DNA of 64,000 bases, taken from NCBI GenBank assembly GCA_023079485.1, contig CM041085.1, forward strand, positions 90,965,115 to 91,029,114, read 5' to 3'. Numbering within the stretch: the stretch's first letter is position 1; each line of letters starts with the position of its first letter. A program made the position numbers and the translations under genes. The notes beneath the pieces were generated by a model. That model was given only the letters and a program-made list of their open reading frames with translations. It searched no databases and had not been told where the DNA came from. This DNA is from Archilochus colubris (Eukaryota; Chordata; Aves; Apodiformes; Trochilidae). Positions 13,500 through 24,600 of this stretch are shown piece by piece.

Positions 13500-14505
13500 T
13501 ATGTAGCTGGAGGTTAATTTGATTCTGAAAACTGAATGAAAACTACTCCTACATTTCCAGGCAATGAGAGAGGCAGGCAAGATGCTGCTTTGCAAGATGT
13601 CTCAGACCAATCTCTTCACAGAACTCTCTCTGAAGATAAGGAGAAATGTCTGAGGAAGAAATATGGTCGAGTTGCAGATAGTTCTTAGAATACACAGGCA
13701 GGGCAAATAATGAAAGAAGCATCTTACTGGGAGAAGGGGGACAACGTAAAGCACTAAAGAAATAATAAAAAAAATGGGTAGAATGGTCTGGCAAAATAGA
13801 AGTCTCAATAGAAAGCAATAAAAGGAAAACAAGCTGCGAAAATTATATGAATAAAATTAATTAATCTGGGAGCACAGTCAAACCAAGGGTACAATCAGTG
13901 AAAAAAAGGCTAACTCTAAAGAGACAACAAATGCCAAACAAAAGTCAACGGGATGGAAGGGATATTCTGACAAAGTGTTAATCCTTGCTGCTCATAAAGA
14001 TCCAAGGAGTCCAGGCATGCTGCAAGGACTGGGCAGCTTTCAAGGCAGAAGGGATGTGAGCACTACACTACCAGCAGAAAAAGGAGGTAGAAGGAGCACT
14101 GATGTAGATCAGAAGAGGAGAGCTGATGGCGCAGATGGCGTAGTCTGCTGAGCTGTAAATAGCTAGAAAGAAAAGTGTGAACAAAGCATCAGAAATTCAG
14201 TCTTTTAAGCTTTTGATAGAGGTGACACTCAATGACTGGCAAAACTGGGACTGTATCAATATATAAGGCCACCTAACTAATTCAGGCAATGACAGACATG
14301 GTTGTCATTGTCAGTTAAAAAAACAAACAAGGAAACCAAAACCACATGAAGAATTATATTTCTAAGAGTTCCAGATACAATCATCAAGAAAGTTAGAATA
14401 GAAGGAACAAGACAAAAGTCAAGAGTGGATGTTAAATAGCTAGACAGCTGTTCATGAGGCCAGGAATTAGGTTGAACAGAAGTAAATTAAAAAATAAAAT
14501 AAATA
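13500..14505. other. Non-coding stretch
   Basis: No gene seen. The distal part becomes AT-rich (around 14485-14511) and supplied the insertion target for the adjacent LTR. A short duplication (GATGGCGCAGATGGCGTAG) lies near 14125-14143. Confidence 0.5.
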
Positions 14506-14511
14506 ATAAAT
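14506..14511. repeat. Target-site duplication, left copy (ATAAAT)
   Basis: ATAAAT directly precedes the LTR and recurs at 14836-14841 directly after it. The flanks are AT-rich, so chance identity is more likely than for the other duplications, but the LTR ends agree with it. Confidence 0.75.
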
Positions 14512-14835
14512 TGTAGCAAGACGAACCTCTTTTAAGGTACGGCGCTTCAAGGTCCAACCAGGTGTTCCAGCAGAGACTCACGAACAGTGCTCTGAGCCTA
14601 TAGCCACAGGCTTGACTAGCCTGGATCAGTGCTGTTGCTCTGAGAGTAAATGATCTCTCTGCCAGCTAGCTCAGGAGTGAGCTGAGCCTGTGAGTTTGAG
14701 CCTCACCTTTTATTGGCCCCCTAATCCTGCTCATGCACAGTGGGGGCCCACCCTAATTGGGCACAGGTGGGCTTGACACAAGCTCATGCTCACTCCCTGG
14801 CAATTAGTGGCACCTGGTTGCCTCGTTACACTACA
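14512..14835 (-). mobile_element. Solo LTR of an endogenous retrovirus (324 bp)
   Basis: The element begins TGTAGCAAG and ends ACTACA on the plus strand, giving a TGTAG/CTACA inverted terminus, and is flanked by a 6-bp duplication, ATAAAT. It is much more GC-rich than its surroundings. I place it on the minus strand because that strand carries an AATAAAAGG motif (complement at 14707-14714), which can serve as TATA or polyadenylation signal about 120 bp from the minus-strand 5' end. No viral genes flank it. It differs in sequence from the LTR at 1738-2104 apart from the shared TGTAGTG start, so it belongs to another family. Orientation is less certain than the boundaries. Confidence 0.82.
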
Positions 14836-14841
14836 ATAAAT
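14836..14841. repeat. Target-site duplication, right copy (ATAAAT)
   Basis: An exact copy of 14506-14511 immediately after the LTR. The match extends further by chance because of the surrounding TAA-rich sequence. Confidence 0.72.
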
Positions 14842-14868
14842 AATAAAAAATAATTTTTTCAAAAGGTG

Positions 14869-15239
14869 TGTCACAGGGGAATTCAGTTTGGGATAACTCC
14901 AAGAATGGAACCACACCAGTCATTGGCACAACATTTAATATTTATTTATCAGGATAGTTATAGGAGGTAGGCAATGTTAACTTCAGTTGCACACCAGTCA
15001 AAGCTCCTGTCTCAGCACACAAGGAGCAGGACATGTGCCTGTGATGGCTCAATGTGTCTCAGTCCTGGTTGGCTGCCTGCACAGCAGTTCCATCCTGGCC
15101 TAAGACTTCTGCATGGTGTCAAACTTGTGTATATGAATATTACCCACAGGGGGCTAGGAACATACCAGGAAAGTCGCATCTCTAGTACTACACAACAATA
15201 TACAACATTACATATTACAAATGTAGTAACAGAACAACA
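14869..15239 (-). mobile_element. Probable degraded LTR or LTR-like repeat
   Basis: On the minus strand this segment could start TGTTGTTCTG and end CCTGTGACA, the TG...CA termini expected of an LTR. Its polyadenylation signal (AATAAA; complement near 14945-14952) lies about 80 bp before the proposed 3' end. Body GC content is higher than in the flanks. I found no convincing target-site duplication, so the boundaries, the right one especially, are uncertain. The minus-strand open frame at 15012-15245 lies within it and shows no viral domain. It sits only 33 bp from the solo LTR at 14512-14835. It could instead be an unrelated repeat or unique sequence. Confidence 0.4.
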
Positions 15240-17718
15240 GTGCAAAGTGATGTAGAGAAGCTTGGCTTCTGGGCAGCTTTATGAACAATAAGGACAGAAG
15301 CTAAACACGGCAGTGTCGTTTGAATGTTAATGCTATTTCAATAATCGATAGCATTATTGCTTTACAGTCACACCTTCTGGAGAAATTAAATATGTGAAAA
15401 CCTTTTCCCCACACCTTCTATCTGCCATTATTTGAATACAAATCAGCTGCACAAGCCTTCTTTGAGTTATTCTTAGAAGAATAACCTTTCATATGTGTTT
15501 CCCCAGAATGCAAATGTCAGTTTTATCATGAAGTAGGGCATAAAGCAGGTTGGTCTGGAAACAACATCCTCTTCTGTTATGAACCAGGATCAGAGCTCCA
15601 AGTGCCAGGAGATGGAGGTCAACATGTGCACCAGAGCCTGTCAACAGACTCTAATGTAAAGGTTTGCACAGGACATTTCTGTGCTGTCTCCCCAGCTGGG
15701 GTAGAGATGAAATTGTAATTCAGTTTCACAGTATCTTCACAAGTTTCCATGGTGATGCAGGAAAAAAAAAAAAAACAACCCGACAACAAGCCTGCAGGAT
15801 GTCCTCCCTGCTACCAGTGTGTTGGGAGGTAATTTATGATAAGGAGCAGGAGCCTTTCAGACATTTCTCTGGTCATCCTTGCCCCAGACATGCATGAATA
15901 CTGGGCAGTGTGATTCAAGAGACACAACTGCATGACTCAGTAATGCCAGAGAAGCTGTTGCTATCATGCATCAGTAATGTGGTACCTCTTTTGGCAGCAT
16001 AACAACATGGCTGTATAATACTTACAGTTGCATGTGTACATTCATTCCAGAAACTGTTTTTCTCTAAATAGAAAATGGAAGTCCATTTAGCAGCAACTTC
16101 AAATTTTAAGGAAGAATATTACCTTCAGACCATTTTTCATCTGTTCAGCACTCTGTGATAGTCAATAGGAATGAGGGTAGCTTTGGAAGATTTATTACAT
16201 CAAAAAGAATCAGAGCCAGAGCCCCTGCCAAGTTCTTACACCCTTCTTTTTCAAGCCATGATTATGCCAGAGAGAATTCTTCTGCAGAAAAATATAATGG
16301 GTTAATTTAAAGAAAAACACAAACATTTTATTTATATTCCCCTACAAATTTATGAAAGTAAGGAGTCCAAACTGCTACAAGTCTCAGCTGAATTCTACAA
16401 GCTACACCTGTCAAGATGCTGAGCCCCCCCAGAGGATTTAACTGAAGTATTTTAGAATGCAGTTTTAAGAAGTGTTTGTTTGGTTTTTTAACCTAACCTG
16501 AAAGTTTACTACCCCAGGGTGAGGACTGTTTACATTTTAGCATTCTCTCTAATAGTTTAACTATTGCACACATTTTGACATTTTTTAATTTGGTTATTAA
16601 GCAATCAAGCAGATACTCCTTGGAGAAGAGTCCCTTACAGCTCTTTGAGATAGAAAAGTATTTTTCATGTTACAATGAATATAATTTGCATCCATCAGGT
16701 GCTATTTCCTACTTTCCCTTGCCTAAAAGAAAACATTAATATCACTAAATCTTTCAGAGAGGAGCTGGAAAAGCAAGAAAAAGTTGCTTATCCTCCATAT
16801 GAAGATCATCAGAGCCATCCATAAAGGAAAATATTTTAACGGGTGACTGGTGACTGACACTTCAGCTGCGGTAAGAGATATACATCAATGCTTGCACCTA
16901 CTCAAAAATATAAAAATAGCAAGTTTGGCATTCAAGATTATATTGTTGACAGCATAATAATGCAATCAAAACTCTGCTACAGAAAAGTAATTCCCCAAAG
17001 CCTTTGTATCACCGTGAACTAATACCCACTCCATAAAGTTATTTATGAAAGACAAGCTGCTCATGAACATGTTTGGAATTTCTTGTTCTCCAAGAAATTC
17101 CTAATGTAAATACTCCATATATGTTATCCAAATAAATTATAAAATGCAATTAAACAGAAAGTAGGAATTATTTTTAATTAACTGCTCCATAATAAAACAA
17201 TAATTTTGCAATAATCATTGCACATAGATATTTCTTCAATAAATATCACTTGGACAATGCAGAATAATTTTATCACTGTATCACACAGCAAAGAAGAGAA
17301 CACTGAAGTATGACAAATATTTCTACCAAAAAAAAAAGATATATGCAATGTTCTTAGAAATCTTTAAGCCAAGCAATCCATGTAAAAAAAAAAGTGATCA
17401 CAGAATAAAACCATTTCAGTTCCCTAGAATTTGTGACTTCAGGAAGAACTTGGCTAATATTCACACCTGATTTAGTTACATGGCTGCAGCTAGAGACAAT
17501 TTAGACACTCAGATGAGAAGTTAGGTGTCCAGTGACTACGTTTTATGACCACAGATCTGTTGAAAAAATAAGTGGTGAAAATCAGAAACTTGTATTATAA
17601 GACCTATTTTCTTGTTTCTTAGAAAGAATGCTTCTGTTGATAAATTTTATGCCAGTTGGATAAATGAGAATTATGGGCCAGAGAAACAGGCACTAAGTAT
17701 ATGGTGTTCCTACTAAGG
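15240..17718. other. Non-coding stretch
   Basis: No gene or mobile element recognised. A run of 13 or so A lies near 15762-15775. Open frames are below 80 codons and carry no known domain. Confidence 0.5.
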
Positions 17719-18617
17719 ATCATAGAATCATAGAATTGGCTGGGTTGGAAGGGACCTCAGAGACCATCAAGTCCAACCCTTGAACCACCATTGCGGTTGC
17801 TAGACCATGGCACTGAGTGCCACATCCAGTCTCTTTTTAAATATCTCCAGGGATGGAGAATCCACTACTTCCCGGGGCAGCCCATTCCAATGTCTGATCA
17901 CCCTCTCCATAAAGAAATTCTTTCTAATATCTAACCTAAACCTTCCCTGGCACAATTTGAGAGCATGCCCTCTTGTCTTGTTGAAAGTCGTCTGGCAAAA
18001 GAGACCAACCCCCACCCGGCTACAGCCTCCTTTCAGGGAGTTGTAGAGAGCGATGAGGTCTCCTCTGAGCCTCCTCTTCTCCAGAGTGAACACCTCCAGC
18101 TCCCTCAGCCTCTCCTCATAGGGTCTGTGCTTGAGTCCCTTCACCAGCCTGGTTGCCCTCCTTTGGACCTGCTCCAGAACCTCGATATCCTTCCTAAACT
18201 GAGGGGCCCAGAACTGGACACAGTACTCGAGGTGTGGCCTCACCAGCTCTGAGTACAGGGGCAGAATCACTTCCTTGGACCTGCTGGCGACGCTGTTCCT
18301 GATACAGGCCAGGATGCCATTGGCCTTCTTGGCCACCTGGGCACACTGCTGGCTCATGTTCAGCTCCCTGTCACTCCAGACTCCCAGGTCCCTTTCTGCC
18401 TGGCTGCTCTCAGCCACTCTGTGCCCAGCCTGTAGCGCTGCATGGGGTTGTTGTGACCGAAGTGCAGGACCCGGCACTTGGCTGTGTTGAACCTGATCCT
18501 GTTGGAATCAGCCCAACTCTCCAGTCTGTCCAGGTCCCTCCTGCAGAGCCCTTCTGCCTTCCAGTTGATCCACACTCCCCCCCAGCTTAGTGTCGTCTGC
18601 GAATTTGCTGATGACGG
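17719..18617 (-). mobile_element. CR1 LINE, 5'-truncated, relatively young
   Basis: The 3' end lies at the left: the plus strand starts ATCATAGAATCATAGAAT, the complement of the CR1 terminal octamers, followed by the conserved GGTTGGAAGGGACCTC block. Reading the minus strand from about 18617, the sequence is the last third of CR1 ORF2, then a short 3' UTR. The end of the reverse-transcriptase ORF is open for 225 codons (17800-18477), ending in the family-typical block [18 protein letters not shown]. Upstream coding continues in another frame (within 18360-18722), with a frameshift near 18411-18415 and another near 18540-18560. The element is 5'-truncated, as most CR1 copies are, and lacks most of the polymerase and all of the endonuclease, so it cannot move by itself. 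The long open frame suggests the lowest divergence of the CR1 copies here. Confidence 0.95.
17800..18477 (-). pseudogene. CR1 ORF2 C-terminal fragment
   Basis: A 225-codon open frame covers the C-terminal part of the CR1 ORF2 polyprotein (endonuclease plus reverse transcriptase), downstream of the catalytic domain. Recognisable blocks, in order, are an ERDLGV segment near residue 28, [18 protein letters not shown] near residue 39, a [12 protein letters not shown] block in the middle and the terminal RLDIRKNFF...[10 protein letters not shown] block. None of the polymerase catalytic residues are included. The first ATG is not the native start, because the true frame enters from upstream through a frameshift near 18413. 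The endonuclease and polymerase are absent, so no activity is expected. It lies fully inside the CR1 copy at 17719-18617. Confidence 0.9.
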
Positions 18618-21600
18618 ACACCCTTTATCGGCACAATACAGTGAAACCAGCCCTACAGCACTAGCTGGGGCAAAACTGTGTCTCAGAGGAGAATACGGAT
18701 GTAACTGGCAGAATTGTGCCATTTATTTTCCTTCGTTTTGCATGTATAACTTAAGAAAGGATTTTAGCAAAACAGTGCATCACAAATTGTAAAACACTTC
18801 TATTTTTAAAAGAAAGTAATACCAATTGACCCTCAAACTTTGCAGCCCTTTGTTCTCCATTTTCATGCAGTACTACAGACAGGCTGGCTGCTAGTACAGC
18901 AGTTTGCATAGGTTGCTGTTAAGAAATCACCTGCTGTGCAACTCTGTGTTTAACTCCAGCCTATGCCACCGCCTCTGAATGGCAGCATGCATAGTGAAAC
19001 ATGAATGGTTGAACATCCCAGGTGTTTGTGGCCTGCCAGCTCATTTTTGCAGCAGTGCTGGGTACTAAGCTGCCACAGGTAATAATAATTGACCACAACT
19101 GCTGCAGGCTCTTTAATGTCTTAATACCACTGCACCATGCAGAAAAAAATGAGTAGTAATTCTTATCTTGGGTGTCCCTTTAATTGGCCAGCTGCTCCCA
19201 CACACTATTTTTTCATGTAAAACAACCTGTTTAGTACCCCCGGGCCCCTGAGAGCATGCACACCAGATTCTTTTTTTCCCCTCTGTGTTTCATTTCTCTC
19301 CTTTCAATTTATGTTCCCCTAAGAAGTGTTGCTAAAGCTACAGGTGTAGAGATTAAAGGTAGGGTCTACTGTGGTTTACAGACATCAAAAGCCAGGAGCA
19401 GTACAGACTGGAGTAAATAGCATGGTACTGACCTTTGTTAGCCTCCAAAAGCCTCTCATTATCATTCTTGTTGTAAGCACTCTCTGTTGCTTCTCTGGTG
19501 ATTGTAGATGCCCATCAGAGGTGATAAATACTACCTGTGAGAGAGCACAAGTGATTTAATTGACATGGGAGAAGAGGAACTGAAGAGGGTGGGTGCAGTG
19601 ATTTGTGAAAGCTGTCACTCCTGACATACCACACCTTATACTGACCAGTTAATTTATTGTTTGCAGAAACAATTGCAGTTAGTCTAAAACCAGTTTGCAA
19701 ACAAGACTTTAAATACACTCTGATGCCATGCTCTCACCGCGTGATGCAAGTTATACTGGTGTAAAGAGTATGCATATACATACCTTTATTTTTGCAACTC
19801 TCAGTCTGGGGAGGAAGGTGCCTATTCCAGTGTAAACTGCCCTTCAGAGCAGTATAACAGACTGTCCATTCTTATAGTAGTACACCCCTTGAATGCATGA
19901 AAATGAGAATGCTGCTTTCATTAAAGACCTGTCCCTCCCACTACCCTATCTCCAGAACCAGCTGCTAGAAGACTTGGATGGAGGAGGGAAAAAGAGCACA
20001 AGAGCATACAGCAGTCCCCTGAGTGCACTCTCATCTCACATACCCCTACTGGAGCTTGATGGGGTTTCTATATTTAGAAATTTAGGTTAAAAATCATAAC
20101 ATATTTTTATATAATAAATCATAAACTTAGACCAGATGTAAGCCTCTCTTCCATTTTCTGTGCACAATTTACTGCATAGTACCAAATCCCTCTTCCTGCA
20201 GTTCTAATTCCAGGTTTCCCTGCTGGTATACAGATGGCTTATGGGTTCTTTCCATTCCCTTCATATCTAGCTCATCACTCTCACAATATTTCATTCGTTT
20301 CTGTCCATTTCCTACAAATTTAAGAGGGGTTGCTCTCTTATTTGTTCTGTCATGGAGATCTCATTTGGCTCACTCATCTTAAATCTTTCTTCTTTTGTTC
20401 TTCAGGGTGTAGGTGGCATGCAGCATAAAATTCTTGCAATACCCTGTATGAAAACACCAGAACGGTTTCTTTTTCTGTATGAACTAATCAGGAATATTTC
20501 TTTCAATCTTAGCCAAATTGCTGGATTTTCTAAGAAATAAAAATGCATTTCATTTTTTCGTATCTTTGAAATGGGTTTCTACACAATATTCCTGAATTCA
20601 TTGTCTAAGTGTCCCTAAAAGACACAAAGCAATGTTTCAGTTTTACAGGTAAATTAAAAATAAATGCATGTGGGTTATTACATCTTGGATGGTTTTAGAG
20701 ACTAGTTTTGTATGGTTTTCTTCTTATTTCTGAATATTTAGAGCAATATAATTGCAAAAACTGATTTAAATATATTCTTCAGTGCAAAGTATGTCTTATC
20801 AAAACTTTCCAATTTTATGTATGTAGAGGAACTAGGTACTATGTTATAGACAAGGCTATAAGTCAAAATATAGAAGAAAAATGTATCTAAAGAGTGACAA
20901 GAATAGCATCAATGTAAGAGGATGTTGGTGACATTAAAAATGATCTAGGGACTGATGTCACACACTAAAAAGTTTGTGATAAAAAGGTAAGGGGTATTAC
21001 CTTTTATTGAATTGTTAATTCACAAAAAATATTCTCTGTCCTCACCTCTTTTAAAATTTGTTCTGGATACAATGCCTCTCTTTACACAGGTAAAGGCACC
21101 TGTTCTAATGATTTATCCTCACTGTAGGCTAACTTGTACTGGGTGACTCAGGTGCAGACTGCTAAGGGCCAGACCCAATTTGGGGAGGCTGAGCCCTCCC
21201 ATGCAGCCTAGCACTTGACTGGAGTCTCCTTTCTCAAGGTGGTCTCTTAAAGATTTTAATAATAAATTTCTCTGAACTTTTAAAATTGAAAGAATTTGAA
21301 ATCAGTCACCTGAGATTTACCTTGCAGGTTGCTAAAGCACAGTTCTAGTTTTAGACAGAAGATATGTGATTTATGCCCTGGAGATTTTTGACCTAAGGAG
21401 GTGCTTGGGCTGCTCAAAGTCTCGGCATTAGAGCACATTTTTACAGGATACACTTCTGGGAAATTCCACCAGAAATGCACTCTGCTTTCATCAAGAAGGG
21501 AACTCATTTATTCTTGAATGGGTACAGTTTGTATGATATCAGGAAAATTAGGGGCAAAACAAGGAAACAAATTATTTGACAGCATAGGTATGCACAGGGA

Positions 21601-24600
21601 GTTCTTAAAGGTTTCCAAGGAGGGACACTTCAAGCAAAAACTTGGTATTATGGTAATAAACTAGAAGCTGGAAGTAGTCAGTAGCACACTTTGTGGCCCA
21701 TGCTTGGACAAGAGGGAAAGGATAGTGACACATGTGAAAGCAAATGGAAAAATGTTGCAGCATGGGAAAAGTAAGAGAGGAATGTAATACAAACAAGAAT
21801 TCAACAAAAATATACAGGAACCTATGGTTAGCTCTTTGAATTGAGTTGTCTACAAGAGAAAAATAAATTACACTAATGAGATATGAATTTGTGGGCTTAG
21901 ATTACTACAGATTATTTAAAAAATAAAAAATTTTAAAAAAGAGGGACCTAAGTGAGAAATCAAGAATATTCATTTATGTCATTGTGGTATTTGTTAGAAC
22001 TTAATCTTGGACTCAAACTCAGATGCACTTACTTCCTTTTTTTGGATCTTAAGGATGATTTCTCGATAGGCATAGGGTAAAAATACATTTTTTTAAGATA
22101 TATTGTCTAAATTTTTGGTAGGAGCAGAAACGTTCTGCTACCTCTCTAATATACTTATTTTTTAAACCTCTTTTCCCATTCAAAAGGAATTATAATTAGC
22201 ACTTATCTGTCTTTTTGAAATCTAATTAGTTAGCCTTGCATTTTCATTAATTATGAAGAGTTGAAGGTCATGCCATATATCATTTCAAAAGTAAATGTCC
22301 CCCAAGTTTTTAATACAATCTTGAAATTTACCACTTTTACAGAGATGACATTTGGCATTAAAGATTTCATCATCATTAGAACGCAGGTCAAAAAGAAAAA
22401 TCCAGCTTTTATTAAGTACACTGATTTTGTAAGAGGAAATTTGGTTTAGTATATTCATGAGTATAATCATTCTCTATAATCACTGAATAGTACAATTCAC
22501 CATTTGCAGATGGTTTTAGACCAGCTTATTTCAATTGTTTTGCTGGAGTTACTCTTATGTATTTTGAAATGATCCAACACAGAACTGGATCCAGTTACCT
22601 GTCCATGCTTTTCAATGTTCACATGCTCATATTTGACTTAGCCACTAAATCTGCTCCCTACCTCACCTCAGAGAGGAGAAGGTTCCTGCAATGCCAGCAG
22701 GAAGCTCATGTGATTTTCTGCACTGGAGGAATGCACAGAGGTGGGAAATATTCTGGGGAGCAGGAAGCCTCTGGGGTGGGGAAAAAGTAGAGGTGTGGGA
22801 AGCAGTTCCCAAGTCCCCTGGAAACTGTCACAGGGAGAGGGCTCCCTGTCACCCACAGGAGAGAGGTGGGTGCCTGTGGGGTTCAGGTCTCACTTGAGAG
22901 TGGCCCCAGACAAGTCGATCTCTTGTGGAAGGAGGGGACTGAACCCACAGAGGTTGTCTTCACATTTTACACCCCATGGCTTTGCTCAATGTGAACCAGA
23001 CCTCTTAAAGACTTGGCTGGAGAGTCCTGACTTCTGAATCTTTTGGTTGTTTCTTAGGCTAATAAGGATCCCCATGGCACATTTTCCCTGCTGGGTTTGA
23101 ACTTTCACATCAACCTGCAAAGAAATACCTCACTTCTATGTGGCTCTCTCTGGTTTTCACAGCTGTGCTTACAACCTGCACCTGCAATTCTGGTACAGGC
23201 TGCTAAAGAAGACTTTACACCTGGGAGAAACTGTACAAAGGTTTCAGAAACTTTGGTTGTTTTGCTAATTACAGTTCCCATAATCAAACTCAGCATTTGC
23301 CATACTGAATGCAAATATTTGTGCAGCAGAATTGTTTCATGTTTCAAAATAATTTAGAAATTAAAATTCATCTCTGTTCTGATTTGCACTTAGCCCATGC
23401 TTTAGACATTATATTTGGGTATCTATTCATACAAATAAAACCAATATATTTAACAGGATTTTAAAAATATGTTTGGTTTTTGTTTTTTTTCAGTAGTTTC
23501 CTGGTTTTGCAATGCCTGGCTCTCTGATGGGGTTTTAGTTTCAAGGTTTCACTGTGTGTTTTGCTGTCAAGTCAACAAAACAACTGGTAAAAACACGTGC
23601 ACCTGCACCACACTTGTCTTCATCTTCTGCATGCTCCTAGAGAAGGGAGAGTGGTGAAAAAGAACTCAGCAAATAAAAAAAGTTGAAACTTGGAAGCCTT
23701 TAAAAAGCATGTTGGCATATCCTTTCTTCCTTAACAAACTGACAAATGTCTTGATTGGATTGAGGAGATTGTTCAGTAAATATTTCAGAATTATTCTCTG
23801 GGTGAATAACCCATTTTTGGGGTTCAGCCACGTCTTTAATGACTACAGCTACATAGTAACTACTAAGGATTACTAACTGGTTCTAAGTTTATAGTTTATG
23901 ATGGAAAATAGAGCATATATGGAGGAATACTAGTATTTTATTTTTATCAAATTGAAATAAAGGGAAGTAGGAAATGGAAAAATAAAAGCTTAAAATTGAG
24001 GCATCTGGTGAGCAACATGAACTTAACATTAAGGAAATTCTAATTCTCCCAATAGAATAACATTCTGAACATTAGCCAAAAAAGGAAGATCTGACAGAAG
24101 TACAAGGGCACAATTTATTCTTATGCCTTGTCCACCATGCCAAATACTGTTGCAAGATAAATGATATGGGCCACCATAAAAAATGGAAAGCTAAGTTGCT
24201 TGCATCTCTCTTTAAAAAAACAGAAAACTGGCTTTCCACTAAGCCAGTTGTAGCCCTCCATCTGCTCAGCTGGGAGACTGAGCATGCCATGAATGTGCTG
24301 AGTCTCCTTCTTCCCCATATGATAAATTTGAACTATATAGCTTTTGACATCTTTTAGGACAAGTTAGAGTCAAAGCAAACCAATTGCCTGGTTTATGCCT
24401 TAGGCCTAGCCAAGCAGGATAACCAGAGGACAGCCATTAATCACTAGCAAATTACAAAGCATTCACCATGCCAAGTGAAAGGTAAAATCAATTACAATGA
24501 CAATTAAAGCAGTCAGATATCCATCTCCCAACCAAAGCTCAGGCAACTCATCACACTTCTATAAATACACAGTGTGTGATTTGACAATAAATTTTCATCT

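Noticed and set aside
13266..13595. 109-codon minus-strand frame with many phenylalanines
   Set aside because: It is only the translation of the polypurine tract at 13303-13499.
22660..22960. GC-richer patch with several overlapping open frames on both strands
   Set aside because: Frames overlap on both strands without a recognisable protein and are explained by composition.
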